Counted from the stretch's first letter, positions 42,410 through 51,283 are shown. The stretch: DNA of 64,000 bases from Chloroflexota bacterium (GCA_024224815.1 JAAENC010000191.1:1-64000), one strand, 5' to 3'. The notes: generated from the sequence alone by a model not told the origin. Numbers and translations are program-made.

Positions 42410-42442
42410 AACACGCATCACAGAGAAGAAGTGATGCGTGTT
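42410..42442 (-). terminator. 12-bp hairpin inside the copper operon
   Basis: AACACGCATCAC (42410-42421) and GTGATGCGTGTT (42431-42442) are perfect arms. On the minus strand only a weak T run (TTTCTTAAT) follows, so it may be a partial terminator or a processing hairpin between the copZ-like gene and the cytochrome gene. Confidence 0.5.
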
Positions 42443-42456
42443 CAGCAAAATATAAA

Positions 42457-42663
42457 TTACGCGGCTACAGGAAAATTGATCTCAGTCATCAATGATTTGA
42501 TCGCATCTTCTGTTGCGGGTGCATCAAAAACGATCTCGACCATTTTTGTCTCGGCATTGGCTGTTACGCTTTCAACGCCAGCCATTTCGCCTACTTCCAT
42601 TTGAATGGTGTTAACGCAGTGTCCGCAAGAAATGCTAGGTACAGAATAATTTTTTGTTGTCAT
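42457..42663 (-). CDS. copZ: CopZ-like copper chaperone
   Basis: A 68-residue heavy-metal-associated domain protein with the metal site in ISCGHCVNTIQ (CxxC). It shuttles copper to CopA. GGAGG lies eight bases before the chosen ATG. The position within a csoR-led operon with copA supports copper rather than another metal; the motif GHC instead of the common TCxxC with alanine or serine is seen in other CopZ proteins. Confidence 0.87.
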   Translation of the reverse strand: MTTKNYSVPSISCGHCVNTIQMEVGEMAGVESVTANAETKMVEIVFDAPATEDAIKSLMTEINFPVAA

Positions 42664-42710
42664 GGGTATTGCCTCCAATATTTTAGGTTTATTTGAAAAA
42701 ACAGTGTTTA

Positions 42711-43271
42711 TTAGTCGAGATTTTCGCTAACAAAGCCGACTAACTCATCAACTTCGACATACATTGTGCGGTCAGGATTATCTGGTGCACCATAATCTTT
42801 GATCCAGGTTATTTTTCCATTTGCATCTACTAAAACAAAGGTATGACTTGGTTCACCATTTTCAATTGCCCACTGAAGGACATCGTACTCCGCTGAGACT
42901 TTTAGGTCAGGATCAGAAAGAATAGGTACGCTGACGATGCCTAGATCATTTGATTCCGGGGCCATTTCGGCTACGCTATCACGAGCGATACTAATTACTT
43001 GAACATTAAGTGCTTGAAATTCAGAACTGTTTTGCAAATCCACGATTTGCTCCATGCAAGGTGGTCAGCCAACTGCCATATGGAAGAAAAGTAAAACCGG
43101 TGTTCCTGAATATTCAGATAATGATGTTTTTCCGCCGAGGGCGTTATCCAGTTCAAAATCTGGGGCAGTGCTCCCAACGAGTGAATTGATAGGAGCCGAC
43201 GGCGAGGAGCATGCGGCAAGGATAAAAGCCAGAATAACCAATAAATTTGTGCGAGTTTTCTTTATTTGCAT
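42711..43271 (-). CDS. Redoxin-family selenoprotein lipoprotein, Sec at codon 69
   Basis: A 186-residue AhpC/TSA-like redoxin if the in-frame TGA (43067-43065) encodes selenocysteine. A signal peptide ends at the lipobox LAACS. Then GSTAPDFELDNALGGKTSLSEY, LLFFHMAVG-U-PPC and the rest of the thioredoxin fold (VPILSDPDLKVSAEYDV, HTFVLVDANGKITW). The U-P-P-C site replaces the redoxin CxxC. A SECIS-like hairpin starts 14 bases past the TGA. It lies in the copper operon between csoR and copZ, suggesting extracytoplasmic thiol or peroxide chemistry linked to copper. Automatic calling would break it into two genes of 68 and 114 codons. Confidence 0.88.
43034..43050 (-). promoter_or_regulatory. Predicted bacterial SECIS hairpin
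   Basis: On the minus strand GCAAATC (43050-43044) pairs perfectly with GATTTGC (43040-43034) around the loop GTG. The stem begins 14 bases after the TGA and the loop starts with G 21 bases after it, exactly as in the deiodinase-like gene. Confidence 0.78.
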
Positions 43272-43367
43272 TTCAAAACCTTTTTATGAAATCTATCTAC
43301 CAATAAATAAGAGAATATTTTCTAATACAAAGCATCAGAGTGTTTTTTGGAATGTCCAAAGAGAAAA

Positions 43368-43637
43368 TTAAACTTTTGTTGCTGTTTCAAAGACTTCTTT
43401 AATTTCTTTTAAGACACGTTCGCGTTCGTTTTGATCTTCTCCCTGTATAGCCGTAATCACACAGGAATTCAGATGGTCTTCAAGAATGATGCTGCTGACT
43501 TTGTTGAGGGCAGCTTCTACCGCTTGAATTTGACGGATTACGTCAATACAGTAGGCATCTTCTTCGACCATGCGGGTGATTCCACGCAGGTGGCCTTCAA
43601 CAGTTTTTAATCTTTGTAGTGCGTTTTGATGTTTCAT
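43368..43637 (-). CDS. csoR: Copper-sensing repressor CsoR
   Basis: An 89-residue four-helix repressor of the CsoR family. The copper fingerprint is Cys30, His55 and Cys59 (DAYCIDVI, EDHLNSC), the C-x24-H-x3-C spacing of true CsoR. GGAG precedes the ATG at 43637; longer frames run through the operator and upstream gene. It leads the copper operon, and its own operator lies just upstream. Confidence 0.92.
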   Translation of the reverse strand: MKHQNALQRLKTVEGHLRGITRMVEEDAYCIDVIRQIQAVEAALNKVSSIILEDHLNSCVITAIQGEDQNERERVLKEIKEVFETATKV

Positions 43638-43650
43638 ATTATTCTCCAAG

Positions 43651-43673
43651 CCCCCCCCCGTAGGGGGTGGGGG
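43651..43673. promoter_or_regulatory. CsoR operator
   Basis: C9-GTA-G5-T-G5 forms the C-tract/G-tract pseudo-palindrome typical of CsoR binding sites. It lies 14 bases before the csoR start codon, over the probable promoter, so copper would relieve repression of the whole operon. Confidence 0.75.
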
Positions 43674-43792
43674 ATAAGTAAATATACCTAAGCTTTTTAC
43701 CTTTGTCAACGTAAGCGATAATGCTCTCTCGCTTAAGGGATATGTTGTATACTTGATGAAAAGAAAATGGTTATCTATATAAGGAGAGAAAC

Positions 43793-44167
43793 ATGGGCAG
43801 AATAATACTCTTGATCGTTGGTTTTGTTGCTGGCTGGTTCCTGAAAGACAGCAATTGGGAAGAATGGCTAGAGCAACTAAAAAGCTATTTTGAGCCGGAA
43901 GATGCACCGAAAAGAACAATCCCGTTGTTGGAAGAAAAAGAAGCAAAAGCTGCGCCGAAAAAAGCGGATGAAGTTCTCCCTGACCCTTTAGAGAAGATTA
44001 AGGGGATTGGGCCTGTTATCAAGCAAAAACTTAATGAAAGTGGAATTCTCACTTTTTCTCAACTTGCGGCGCTCAGCCCAACAGAATTAGAAGGGATCGT
44101 CGGTACAGGGATAAAGCGCTTTACAGACGAAGAGGCGATCATCGCAGAAGCGAAGAAGCTCATGTAG
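43793..44167 (+). CDS. Membrane-anchored helix-hairpin-helix protein
   Basis: A 124-residue protein with an N-terminal membrane helix (IILLIVGFVAGWFL, about 3-16), a charged linker, and a C-terminal helix-hairpin-helix domain (LEKIKGIGPVIKQKLNESGI, about 63-82, then ELEGIVGTGIKRFTDEEA). The fold usually binds DNA or other proteins without sequence specificity. AAGGAG lies eight bases before the ATG. It is divergent from csoR. Function unknown; membrane-tethered HhH proteins are frequent in Chloroflexota. Confidence 0.75.
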   Translation: MGRIILLIVGFVAGWFLKDSNWEEWLEQLKSYFEPEDAPKRTIPLLEEKEAKAAPKKADEVLPDPLEKIKGIGPVIKQKLNESGILTFSQLAALSPTELEGIVGTGIKRFTDEEAIIAEAKKLM

Positions 44168-44189
44168 TAATCGTTTTTTATCTGGTCAT

Positions 44190-44228
44190 AAAACCTCTAG
44201 ATAGTTCTGCTATTGTCTAGGGGTTTTT
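44190..44228 (+). terminator. Rho-independent terminator
   Basis: AAAACCTCTAGA (44190-44201) pairs with TCTAGGGGTTTT (44216-44227), including one G-U pair, with further TAG/CTA pairing in the loop, and a T tail. It ends the helix-hairpin-helix gene. Confidence 0.85.
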
Positions 44229-44352
44229 CTTTGGGAATTGCCCTAACAAATCTGATAAGCCATGACCAACCGCTTATTGACAAAAGGGTCTATAATTACA
44301 AAGGTTCTAAATCTCAGATTTGGCCTCGTTTTTATAAGATAGGAGACTTGTT

Positions 44353-46593
44353 ATGAAGGGTAAAAAAAATCTTTGGGTTTTCTTAATCGTTGTTATTATT
44401 GTTGGCTTATTTGGACTTTATACAAGGGGGGGCTTTGAGCGAAAAGAGCCTATCTATATTGCTGTGAGTGCGCTGGGGGATGAGGTATCACCTGAGTGGA
44501 CGACAGAAGTTAATCGATCTGTGCAGATGTATGTTGATCAGGCAAATGAAGAGGGGGGCGTTAATGGGCACAAAATCAAATTGTTGCATTATGTAGATGG
44601 GGGCAACCCAGCTCAGGCTGAGAGCGTTGCGGAGCAAATTGTCGAAGAAAACAAGGCTATGATCGTGCTAGGGAATGGGCATAGCGATCCGGCAACTGCA
44701 ATGGGGAGAGTTCTCGCGGCAAATAATATCCCGGGGATGACATCTGGGGCAACTGCACCCTCTGTAACGGAGGGGAACGAGTGGTTTTTTAGGGTTATTG
44801 GCGATAATAGGGCGCAAGGTAGTTTTGTTGCTCAATATGTGAATATCTTTTTTGAGTATAAGAGTGCGATAATTTTTCATGAAGATAATTCTTACGGTTC
44901 ATCTCTTGCTGCGGCTTTTGAAGAAGAATTTACTGCACATGGCGGCACTGTTTTTAGCAACACCAGAATTAGTTCTAGTAGTGAAACACTGGAAGAGGAT
45001 ATTGCAGATATTATCAGTGCTTCTGAAGAAAGACCGGATATGTTTTTTCTGGCAACCTATAAACCCAGTGGTGCTGTAGCAGCTATTTATCTTCAAGAGC
45101 ATTACCCCGGCATTCCTGTTTTTGGTGGTGATTCTTTGGGGGCAGATTCTTTTGCTGCCGCCGTTGCGAAGGAGCGTCAGAGTACAACAGCGGGTGGGGT
45201 TATAGATGGTATTTATGCTCCGGCTCAACTGATGTTTGATGTAGCAAGTGAAAGTGCTCAGATTTTTCGTGATGACTATATAGAGCTTGTTGGTGAGATG
45301 CCGACCTGGTTTGCAGCAACTTCTTATGATAGTGCGCTTATTGCAATAGAAGCAATGCGCGCGGCTAAAATTAGCGGTGATCCTTCACAAATAGCAGAAG
45401 ATCGCCAGCTTTTGCGTGATTATCTTGATTCTGTTAACCAAAGCTATAAGGCTTTTAACGGTGTCACTGGTCAAATTTATTTTGATGGGGATCATAACTT
45501 TAGCCAGCCTCTGGCTATGGGTGTTTTTAGCAATAATAAATTTATTTCTGCCCCGGTGGAACTTTATCCTATTAGTGTTGGTGATTTGCCTGCTGATTAT
45601 CGCCAAAAGATCGCAGATGGTGACATTGTTAAGATTGACGGGCGGTATTTTGGCAAAACACGAATAGTTTACGTTGGTGTTGATATTAATGAGTTTGATG
45701 ATATAGATGTTGAGGGAGACCGTACCTATCTTACCGATTTTTATCTTTGGTTCCGCTACCATGGTGAAGAGCTTGATTTTGACGATATTAGCTTTGGTAA
45801 TTCTGTAGACCCTGTTGATTTAAGTAACCCTGTAGAGGAAAAGCATATTGGAGATACACACTACACGCTCTTTAGGATTCGAGAAACTTTCCGGAATGCT
45901 TTTGACCTGAGTGATTACCCCTTTGACCATCAATTGCTTTCCATTAAGCTGCGTCACGATGCCCTTGAGAGGAAAGAGCTGATTTTTGTCACAGATATTT
46001 TGGGCATTGGGGAGATCAATCAGGAGAAGGTTAAAGAAAACCTTACGCAGGCGCGTGCCTTTGAAACCATTAATGATTGGGATCCAGTAACCGGACGTTT
46101 CTTTGCCGACAGTATCCACGATTTCAGCACGCGTGGTAATCCTGCTTACTTTGACCAGAAAACGGCTATTGAACATTCTCGTTTCAATGTTACGATTGAA
46201 GTTGAAAGAGATTACATCCGTTTTGTCACTAAAACGATGTTACCTATTTTTGCCATTCTCGTTTTATCTTATCTCGCTCTCTTCTTGCCAGACAGAGAGT
46301 TCGAAACGATTACCAGCATTATGACAGGCACAGTTCTTAGCGTGATATTTTTTCACGTTGGTCTTGCTGATCGGCTAAATGTAGGGTACTCTGTTGCTCT
46401 CGATTATGTTTTCTACGCGATCTATGCCCTTCTTGCTGTAGAAGTCTTTTTGAGCATTATCGCTTGGCGCAAAATCTCAAAAAATGATAAAGATATGTCG
46501 GTTAAATACCTTTTCTGGTTCATGCGCGCACTTTATCCTATTGTCTTTGTTGTAGGGGTAACACTGATGATAATAAACTACAACTTAATGTGA
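44353..46593 (+). CDS. Periplasmic binding protein-pentameric ligand-gated ion channel fusion
   Basis: A 746-residue membrane protein. A signal anchor (about 7-24) precedes a type I periplasmic binding domain of the branched-chain amino acid receptor kind (about 32-400; VDQANEEGGVNGHKIKL, GGDSLGADSFAAAVA). A Cys-loop-receptor-like beta domain follows (about 435-620; YLTDFYLWFRY, LSDYPFDHQLLSIKL with the family Pro-loop FPFD pattern), then four helices at about 625-645 (M1, with the conserved proline), 650-672 (M2), 684-704 (M3) and 719-742 (M4). It should be a homopentameric ion channel with an extra sensor domain that binds a small solute. The cysteines of the animal Cys loop are absent, as in other bacterial members. 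A lipoprotein gene overlaps its end. Confidence 0.85.
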   Translation: MKGKKNLWVFLIVVIIVGLFGLYTRGGFERKEPIYIAVSALGDEVSPEWTTEVNRSVQMYVDQANEEGGVNGHKIKLLHYVDGGNPAQAESVAEQIVEENKAMIVLGNGHSDPATAMGRVLAANNIPGMTSGATAPSVTEGNEWFFRVIGDNRAQGSFVAQYVNIFFEYKSAIIFHEDNSYGSSLAAAFEEEFTAHGGTVFSNTRISSSSETLEEDIADIISASEERPDMFFLATYKPSGAVAAIYLQEHYPGIPVFGGDSLGADSFAAAVAKERQSTTAGGVIDGIYAPAQLMFDVASESAQIFRDDYIELVGEMPTWFAATSYDSALIAIEAMRAAKISGDPSQIAEDRQLLRDYLDSVNQSYKAFNGVTGQIYFDGDHNFSQPLAMGVFSNNKFISAPVELYPISVGDLPADYRQKIADGDIVKIDGRYFGKTRIVYVGVDINEFDDIDVEGDRTYLTDFYLWFRYHGEELDFDDISFGNSVDPVDLSNPVEEKHIGDTHYTLFRIRETFRNAFDLSDYPFDHQLLSIKLRHDALERKELIFVTDILGIGEINQEKVKENLTQARAFETINDWDPVTGRFFADSIHDFSTRGNPAYFDQKTAIEHSRFNVTIEVERDYIRFVTKTMLPIFAILVLSYLALFLPDREFETITSIMTGTVLSVIFFHVGLADRLNVGYSVALDYVFYAIYALLAVEVFLSIIAWRKISKNDKDMSVKYLFWFMRALYPIVFVVGVTLMIINYNLM

Positions 46594-47213
46594 TGATAAA
46601 AAAAACAATCCTCCTTCTAATAACCGTACTTGCGCTGACAGGTGCATGTAGGCCAAAAACAGCTTTCTCTGAAAACAATGCCATTTCTGCCGCGGTTGCG
46701 AGTACACTCGCAGCTTTACCGCAGCCAACAGTTCAGCCCACCTACACGCCTTATCCCACCTTTACACCAGATGCACCTCCTCTGGAAGGCCTCTTTTGCG
46801 AATACGAATTTTGCATCGGGCATCCACCGGAAACCGCTTTTTTTGATGCGCGAGATGCTAAAAATCCTAGTATCTATAGTGAAGGGATGCTCGCTTCCTA
46901 CCGCCCCGATCTTTTTAGCCTACTTATTTGGCAGCCAAGCAATGGAACGGATGACCCTCAGTTTATGCTCAATATTATTATGGAAGAAGGACTGGATACG
47001 CGCGAGGGCAATCTTGATGTCAACTTGCTCGGCGACCTAACAACATTTTTCTCGCCCATAGAGACCTCTGCCACCGAAGTACTCCCCACCGGAGGCGTCG
47101 CTGCATGGATTTGTGGTGACCGTGCCTTCGCCTGGAAAATCTACGCCCCCACCGCTGAAATCGCTCAACATATATTTGACGAAGCCATGAACAAATTCCG
47201 CTGTATTCCATAG
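46593..47213 (+). CDS. Lipoprotein coupled to the channel gene, function unknown
   Basis: A 206-residue lipoprotein with signal peptide and lipobox ALTGAC (cysteine about 19), a threonine/proline-rich linker (QPTYTPYPTFTP) and a soluble domain with four cysteines (LFCEYEFCIGHPP, AAWICGDRAF, NKFRCIP). Its ATG overlaps the stop of the channel gene by one base, so the two are translated together. It may be a partner of the channel, but the family is not recognised. Confidence 0.75.
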   Translation: MIKKTILLLITVLALTGACRPKTAFSENNAISAAVASTLAALPQPTVQPTYTPYPTFTPDAPPLEGLFCEYEFCIGHPPETAFFDARDAKNPSIYSEGMLASYRPDLFSLLIWQPSNGTDDPQFMLNIIMEEGLDTREGNLDVNLLGDLTTFFSPIETSATEVLPTGGVAAWICGDRAFAWKIYAPTAEIAQHIFDEAMNKFRCIP

Positions 47214-47375
47214 GCTAAACAAGAGAAAAGGGTGCCACTTATGCCCAAAAGTCCTAATCAATAAAAAAAATGCATAAAATAGCCTCGTAGATATTAAGAT
47301 AAGTGATAAGATGGTTGAAATCATCTTGTCACTTTTTGATTCACCATTCCTTTTGAGCCAACGAGAAGCGTTTTT

Positions 47376-50300
47376 ATGTCAGGGACACATCAAACTCCTT
47401 CATCATCATTAGCTTTAGAGATTTTCCTCTTTGGCACGCCGAAATTAAAAAATAACGGGGGAACGCTCAAACTCCCCACATCAACAGACGCACAGCATTT
47501 GCTGATCTATTTACTTCTCAATAGAAAAAAATCCCATTCTCGTACCCTTTTGCTAGGCATCTTTTGGCCAGAATCGTCAGAAACACGTGCCCGAAAAGCA
47601 CTCAGCCAAGCAATTTGGTATATTCGCCGAGATTTCCCCGAATTACTCGAAACAAACCATAAAAGCATCTCTGTTTCTTCCTCCCTGCCCATTTGGGTAG
47701 ATATTGAAGAATTTAAAAGCCTGATAACAGATAAAAATAAAATATCTCAAAATCTGGAAAAAGCGATCCAACTTTATCGAGGAAATCTTTTGGAAGGGCT
47801 CTATGAAGAATGGCTACTTCTGGAACGTGAACATTTGCGTGAACTATATTTGCAAACGCTAGAGCAGGTGATTCAAAAAAAGAAGTCAGAAGCCAAATAC
47901 CAAGAAGCCTTAGACCTCAGCCTAAAATTAGCCGAAAGTGATTCTTTACGAGAAAATGCGCATAGAGAAATTATGCGCCTATATTTTCTGCTCGAACGTC
48001 CAAAAGCTGCGCTGAAGCAATATAAAGTCTGCGAGAAAATCCTAAAGGAAGAACTTGGGCTAGAGCCTGAGATAGAAACAACAGCTTTAGCAGAAGAGAT
48101 TGCACGAAAGAACAATCAGCAATTAGCCCCTCATCTCCCCAAAAGTGCGCCAAAACCAAAAACGATCAGCCCAGATCGCGAATATCCCATTTCTCTTGCA
48201 TTAATTGGGCGCGAAGATGATAGAGCAACTCTCCTTGGGCATGTCGATAATCTCTTTAAGGGCTACGGTGGGATGATTCTGCTCGAAGGCTCTGCCGGTA
48301 TTGGGAAAACACGTCTCTTGCAGGAAATTGCTCGAGATGCCGAGTGGCGTGGCGCACAAGTTTTGTGGGGCCAAACACAAGATACAGAAACATCATCTGC
48401 ACACGCGCTCCTGTTAAATGCCCTGAACGAAGGTCTATCTTCTCTGCGCGTTAGCCAATTTAGCGAATTAACTGAAAAACTCTGGTTGCAGGTACTCAAA
48501 CCGCTGCTGCCAAATCTGGGAAAATATCGCCCCGATTTATCGCCGCCGCCGCTGCTTGAGCCGGAGCAGGAACGCGCCCGTTTAGCTGAAGCAATGACAA
48601 CTTTTGTTGCAAATTGGGGCGATATCACGCCGCTTCTTTTATTACTCGAAGATCTGCATTGGGCAGATGAAGATACCCTCCGTTTTTTGCCAGCATTGGC
48701 AGACCGTTTAAGGAAACACGCTGTCTTGGTCATTGGCACATATCGTGGTGCAGAGGTTCGCTCGGTGCCTGTTAAATGGGAGCAATTTCAAAATCTGGAT
48801 CGTTCCGCGCTGCTCGAGAAAAAGACTCTCTCCGGGTTAAATGCAGCGTCCACGAGCGAATTGATCCAGCGCAGCCTCGACCTTCCGCAATCTGCACCTG
48901 CTTTTGAAAAGCGTATTCATCAGGAAACAGATGGAAATCCACTTTTTATTCTTGAAGTTTTGCGTACCTTGCAAGATGAAGGCCTTCTGACACAAACAGA
49001 GGCCGGAAAATGGCAAACCCCGTGGGATGATAGTACGGCAGATTACGCAGAATTGCCTTTGCCACGTATGGTTGAAGAGCTAATTGCCCGCCGTCTGAAA
49101 AGATTACCAGATACTTCTCGTCAGGTTTTAAATATCGCCGCTATTTTAGGGGCTGATGTTGATTTCTCATTACTTTCTGCGCTTTGCGAGCTGAGCACCA
49201 AAGATTTGCTGAATGCAACCAGAGATCTGACCACCCGCCAATTGCTAACAGAAATGGCAGATGGATACCGCTTTAGCCACGATAAAACACACCAAGTAAC
49301 ACGCAATAAAATGGATGAAAAGCTGCGTATCGCTCTCCACCGACGCGTGATTCTGACCATTGAGAAGCAACGCCCCGATAGAATTGCCGCCCTGGCACAT
49401 CACGCAACAGAGGGGCAACTTTGGGCAGAGGCTATCGCTTACCACCAAGTAGCAGCCCAAGAATCAGAGAGTGCCCATGCTTATATCACCTCGCTATCTC
49501 ATTATGAGCAAGCATTGAACCTTGTGAAACTTGCGGATATTTCTTCATCGGTGCATTTCGATTTGTTGGCTGGTTATGAAAAAACACTATCCCTTCTTGG
49601 GAAACGTGAAGAACAAGCTGATGTTCTTGAACAAATGCAGATGATCGCAAAAAAAGATACTGAAAAGCTATATGAGGTCGCTTTGGGGAAAGCCAAATAT
49701 TTGGGGCAAAGAAACCAGTATGCAGCATCACAAGTTGCGGCAAAAGAAGCGTTGGGCTTTGGGGTAAAACTTAATGATATAGAAAAACGATCTGCCGCTT
49801 TAGCTGCCTTAGGCACAGTCTTTGTTTGGCAGGGTCAAACAGAGGATAGTCTTTCGCCGCTTCAAGATGCGATCGCGCTGGCCGTAGAAAATGGAAATCA
49901 AAAAAAAGAAGCGCAGTATCGCCGCTCTTTGGGCAGTGCTTTGCTTGGCATTCGTGACTACGAAAAAGCAGAAAAAGAATTGGCGGTTGCTCTAAATCTG
50001 GCAAAAGAACAAACTGACCTTTTGGAGCAAGCTGAAGTCTATAATTTGCTCGGTATTATGCAGATGGAGCGCGGAGAATCGGTTTTGGGAAAAGCCTCCT
50101 ATGAGCAAGCCTTAGATTATTGCTATGAAATTGGTTACCTGTATGGAGAAGGGCGTGCCCTAACCAATTTGGGGAATTTATATTATTTTCAGGGTGAATT
50201 TGATAAAACTCTGGCGTTTTATGACCAAGCCATTATTGTTTTTGCGAAGCTGGGAGAGAAACGTGGCGAAGTGCAAGTGCGTCTAAACCGAGCTTCGATC

Positions 50301-51188
50301 TCGCTTAATGTTTTGGGCAATTCATCGCAAGTGAGGAAAGATGCCCTTTTTGCCTTGGGTTATGCAGAAGAGGTTAATGATCCGATTAGTAAAGGGCAGG
50401 CTTTAACCGTATTAGCTGAATCTGAACGACAAAATGGAGAGAGAGAAGCTGCTCGCGCGCATTTGCAAGAAGGGATTTTGGTAATGGAAGCAGCAGGAGA
50501 CCAATGGTTGCTTGTGCAGGAATATAGGGGACTGGCACTTTTGGATATTTTGGAGGAAAAACCAGAGCAAGCCTTAGAGAATTTGGAGCGCGCCCTTGCT
50601 ATTTCTAAGGAATTGGGGATGGAGAATATGATCCCGCCAATGATGGCATTGCGCGGATTGGCCTTTCTTCAACAAAATCGCCTGGATGATGCGCTAGAGG
50701 CAACAAGCGAAGCGGTGGAAGAGTTGAAGCCTGATATTGAGCAAGTTTATCTGCTTCCTTATTGGCATTCACAAGTTTTGTCTGCCTTAGGGCGATATGA
50801 AGAAGAAGAGCGTGCTATCGAAGAAGCCTATTTTTTGCTTAAAAAGTCCTTGTCCGGACTTCCTGATGAATTGCAGAGAGCTAGTTTAGAAAAAGTTGAA
50901 GATCATCGCGCTATTCTTAGTGCTTGGGAGCGTATTCGCCCAAGGTCTATTACTGTGCAGTTAAGTAAGGTGGGGGGAAGCAAGGAGAAGGTTGAAATAA
51001 AGTGGACGGTCAGTTTGCCAGAAGATGACCGAATTAAGGGGAAGGTTGCTCGACGACATCATCGTCTTTTGCGTTTGCTTAAAGAAGTAGAAAAAGAAGG
51101 TGTTGTAGCGAGCCATCAGGATTTGGCAGATGCGCTTGATGTGGGATTGCGGACGATAGAAAGGGATATGGCTAGCATACTTTCATAA
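47376..51188 (+). CDS. BTAD/ATPase/TPR giant transcriptional regulator
   Basis: A 1270-residue regulator. An N-terminal winged-helix region at about 10-100 and a bacterial transcriptional activation domain at about 110-245 (YRGNLLEGLYEEWLLLERE, ALKQYKVCEKILKEELGLEP) resemble SARP proteins. An AAA/STAND ATPase follows, with Walker A GSAGIGKT (305-312) and Walker B LLLLLEDLHWADED near 425-438. Tetratricopeptide repeats fill about 700-1150 (AEVYNLLGIMQMERGESVLG). The C-terminus (about 1225-1270, HQDLADALDVGLRTIERDMAS) is a helix-turn-helix, an unusual second DNA-binding element. It is probably a signal-integrating activator; the neighbouring lipoprotein genes are possible targets. Confidence 0.87.
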   Translation: MSGTHQTPSSSLALEIFLFGTPKLKNNGGTLKLPTSTDAQHLLIYLLLNRKKSHSRTLLLGIFWPESSETRARKALSQAIWYIRRDFPELLETNHKSISVSSSLPIWVDIEEFKSLITDKNKISQNLEKAIQLYRGNLLEGLYEEWLLLEREHLRELYLQTLEQVIQKKKSEAKYQEALDLSLKLAESDSLRENAHREIMRLYFLLERPKAALKQYKVCEKILKEELGLEPEIETTALAEEIARKNNQQLAPHLPKSAPKPKTISPDREYPISLALIGREDDRATLLGHVDNLFKGYGGMILLEGSAGIGKTRLLQEIARDAEWRGAQVLWGQTQDTETSSAHALLLNALNEGLSSLRVSQFSELTEKLWLQVLKPLLPNLGKYRPDLSPPPLLEPEQERARLAEAMTTFVANWGDITPLLLLLEDLHWADEDTLRFLPALADRLRKHAVLVIGTYRGAEVRSVPVKWEQFQNLDRSALLEKKTLSGLNAASTSELIQRSLDLPQSAPAFEKRIHQETDGNPLFILEVLRTLQDEGLLTQTEAGKWQTPWDDSTADYAELPLPRMVEELIARRLKRLPDTSRQVLNIAAILGADVDFSLLSALCELSTKDLLNATRDLTTRQLLTEMADGYRFSHDKTHQVTRNKMDEKLRIALHRRVILTIEKQRPDRIAALAHHATEGQLWAEAIAYHQVAAQESESAHAYITSLSHYEQALNLVKLADISSSVHFDLLAGYEKTLSLLGKREEQADVLEQMQMIAKKDTEKLYEVALGKAKYLGQRNQYAASQVAAKEALGFGVKLNDIEKRSAALAALGTVFVWQGQTEDSLSPLQDAIALAVENGNQKKEAQYRRSLGSALLGIRDYEKAEKELAVALNLAKEQTDLLEQAEVYNLLGIMQMERGESVLGKASYEQALDYCYEIGYLYGEGRALTNLGNLYYFQGEFDKTLAFYDQAIIVFAKLGEKRGEVQVRLNRASISLNVLGNSSQVRKDALFALGYAEEVNDPISKGQALTVLAESERQNGEREAARAHLQEGILVMEAAGDQWLLVQEYRGLALLDILEEKPEQALENLERALAISKELGMENMIPPMMALRGLAFLQQNRLDDALEATSEAVEELKPDIEQVYLLPYWHSQVLSALGRYEEEERAIEEAYFLLKKSLSGLPDELQRASLEKVEDHRAILSAWERIRPRSITVQLSKVGGSKEKVEIKWTVSLPEDDRIKGKVARRHHRLLRLLKEVEKEGVVASHQDLADALDVGLRTIERDMASILS

Positions 51189-51252
51189 AAAATGGCGGGC
51201 ATTTTTTATGGCGGGTGTTTTTTCTGAGATATTTTCAAGAGAGCTGTGCGGT

Positions 51253-51283
51253 AAGCTGATACTGGTTTGGTATCAGCTTTTTT
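51253..51283 (+). terminator. Rho-independent terminator
   Basis: AAGCTGATAC (51253-51262) pairs with GTATCAGCTT (51270-51279) and is followed by T residues. It ends the giant regulator gene; the next gene's ribosome binding site lies a few bases further. Confidence 0.85.

Noticed and set aside
42711..43271. Two separate small genes (a 68-codon lipoprotein and a 114-codon redoxin)
   Set aside because: They are in the same frame, separated only by TGA at the redox site, and together make one complete redoxin.
43638..43946. Long N-terminal extension of CsoR
   Set aside because: It would run through the operator and over the divergent helix-hairpin-helix gene; the ATG at 43637 with GGAG gives a standard CsoR.
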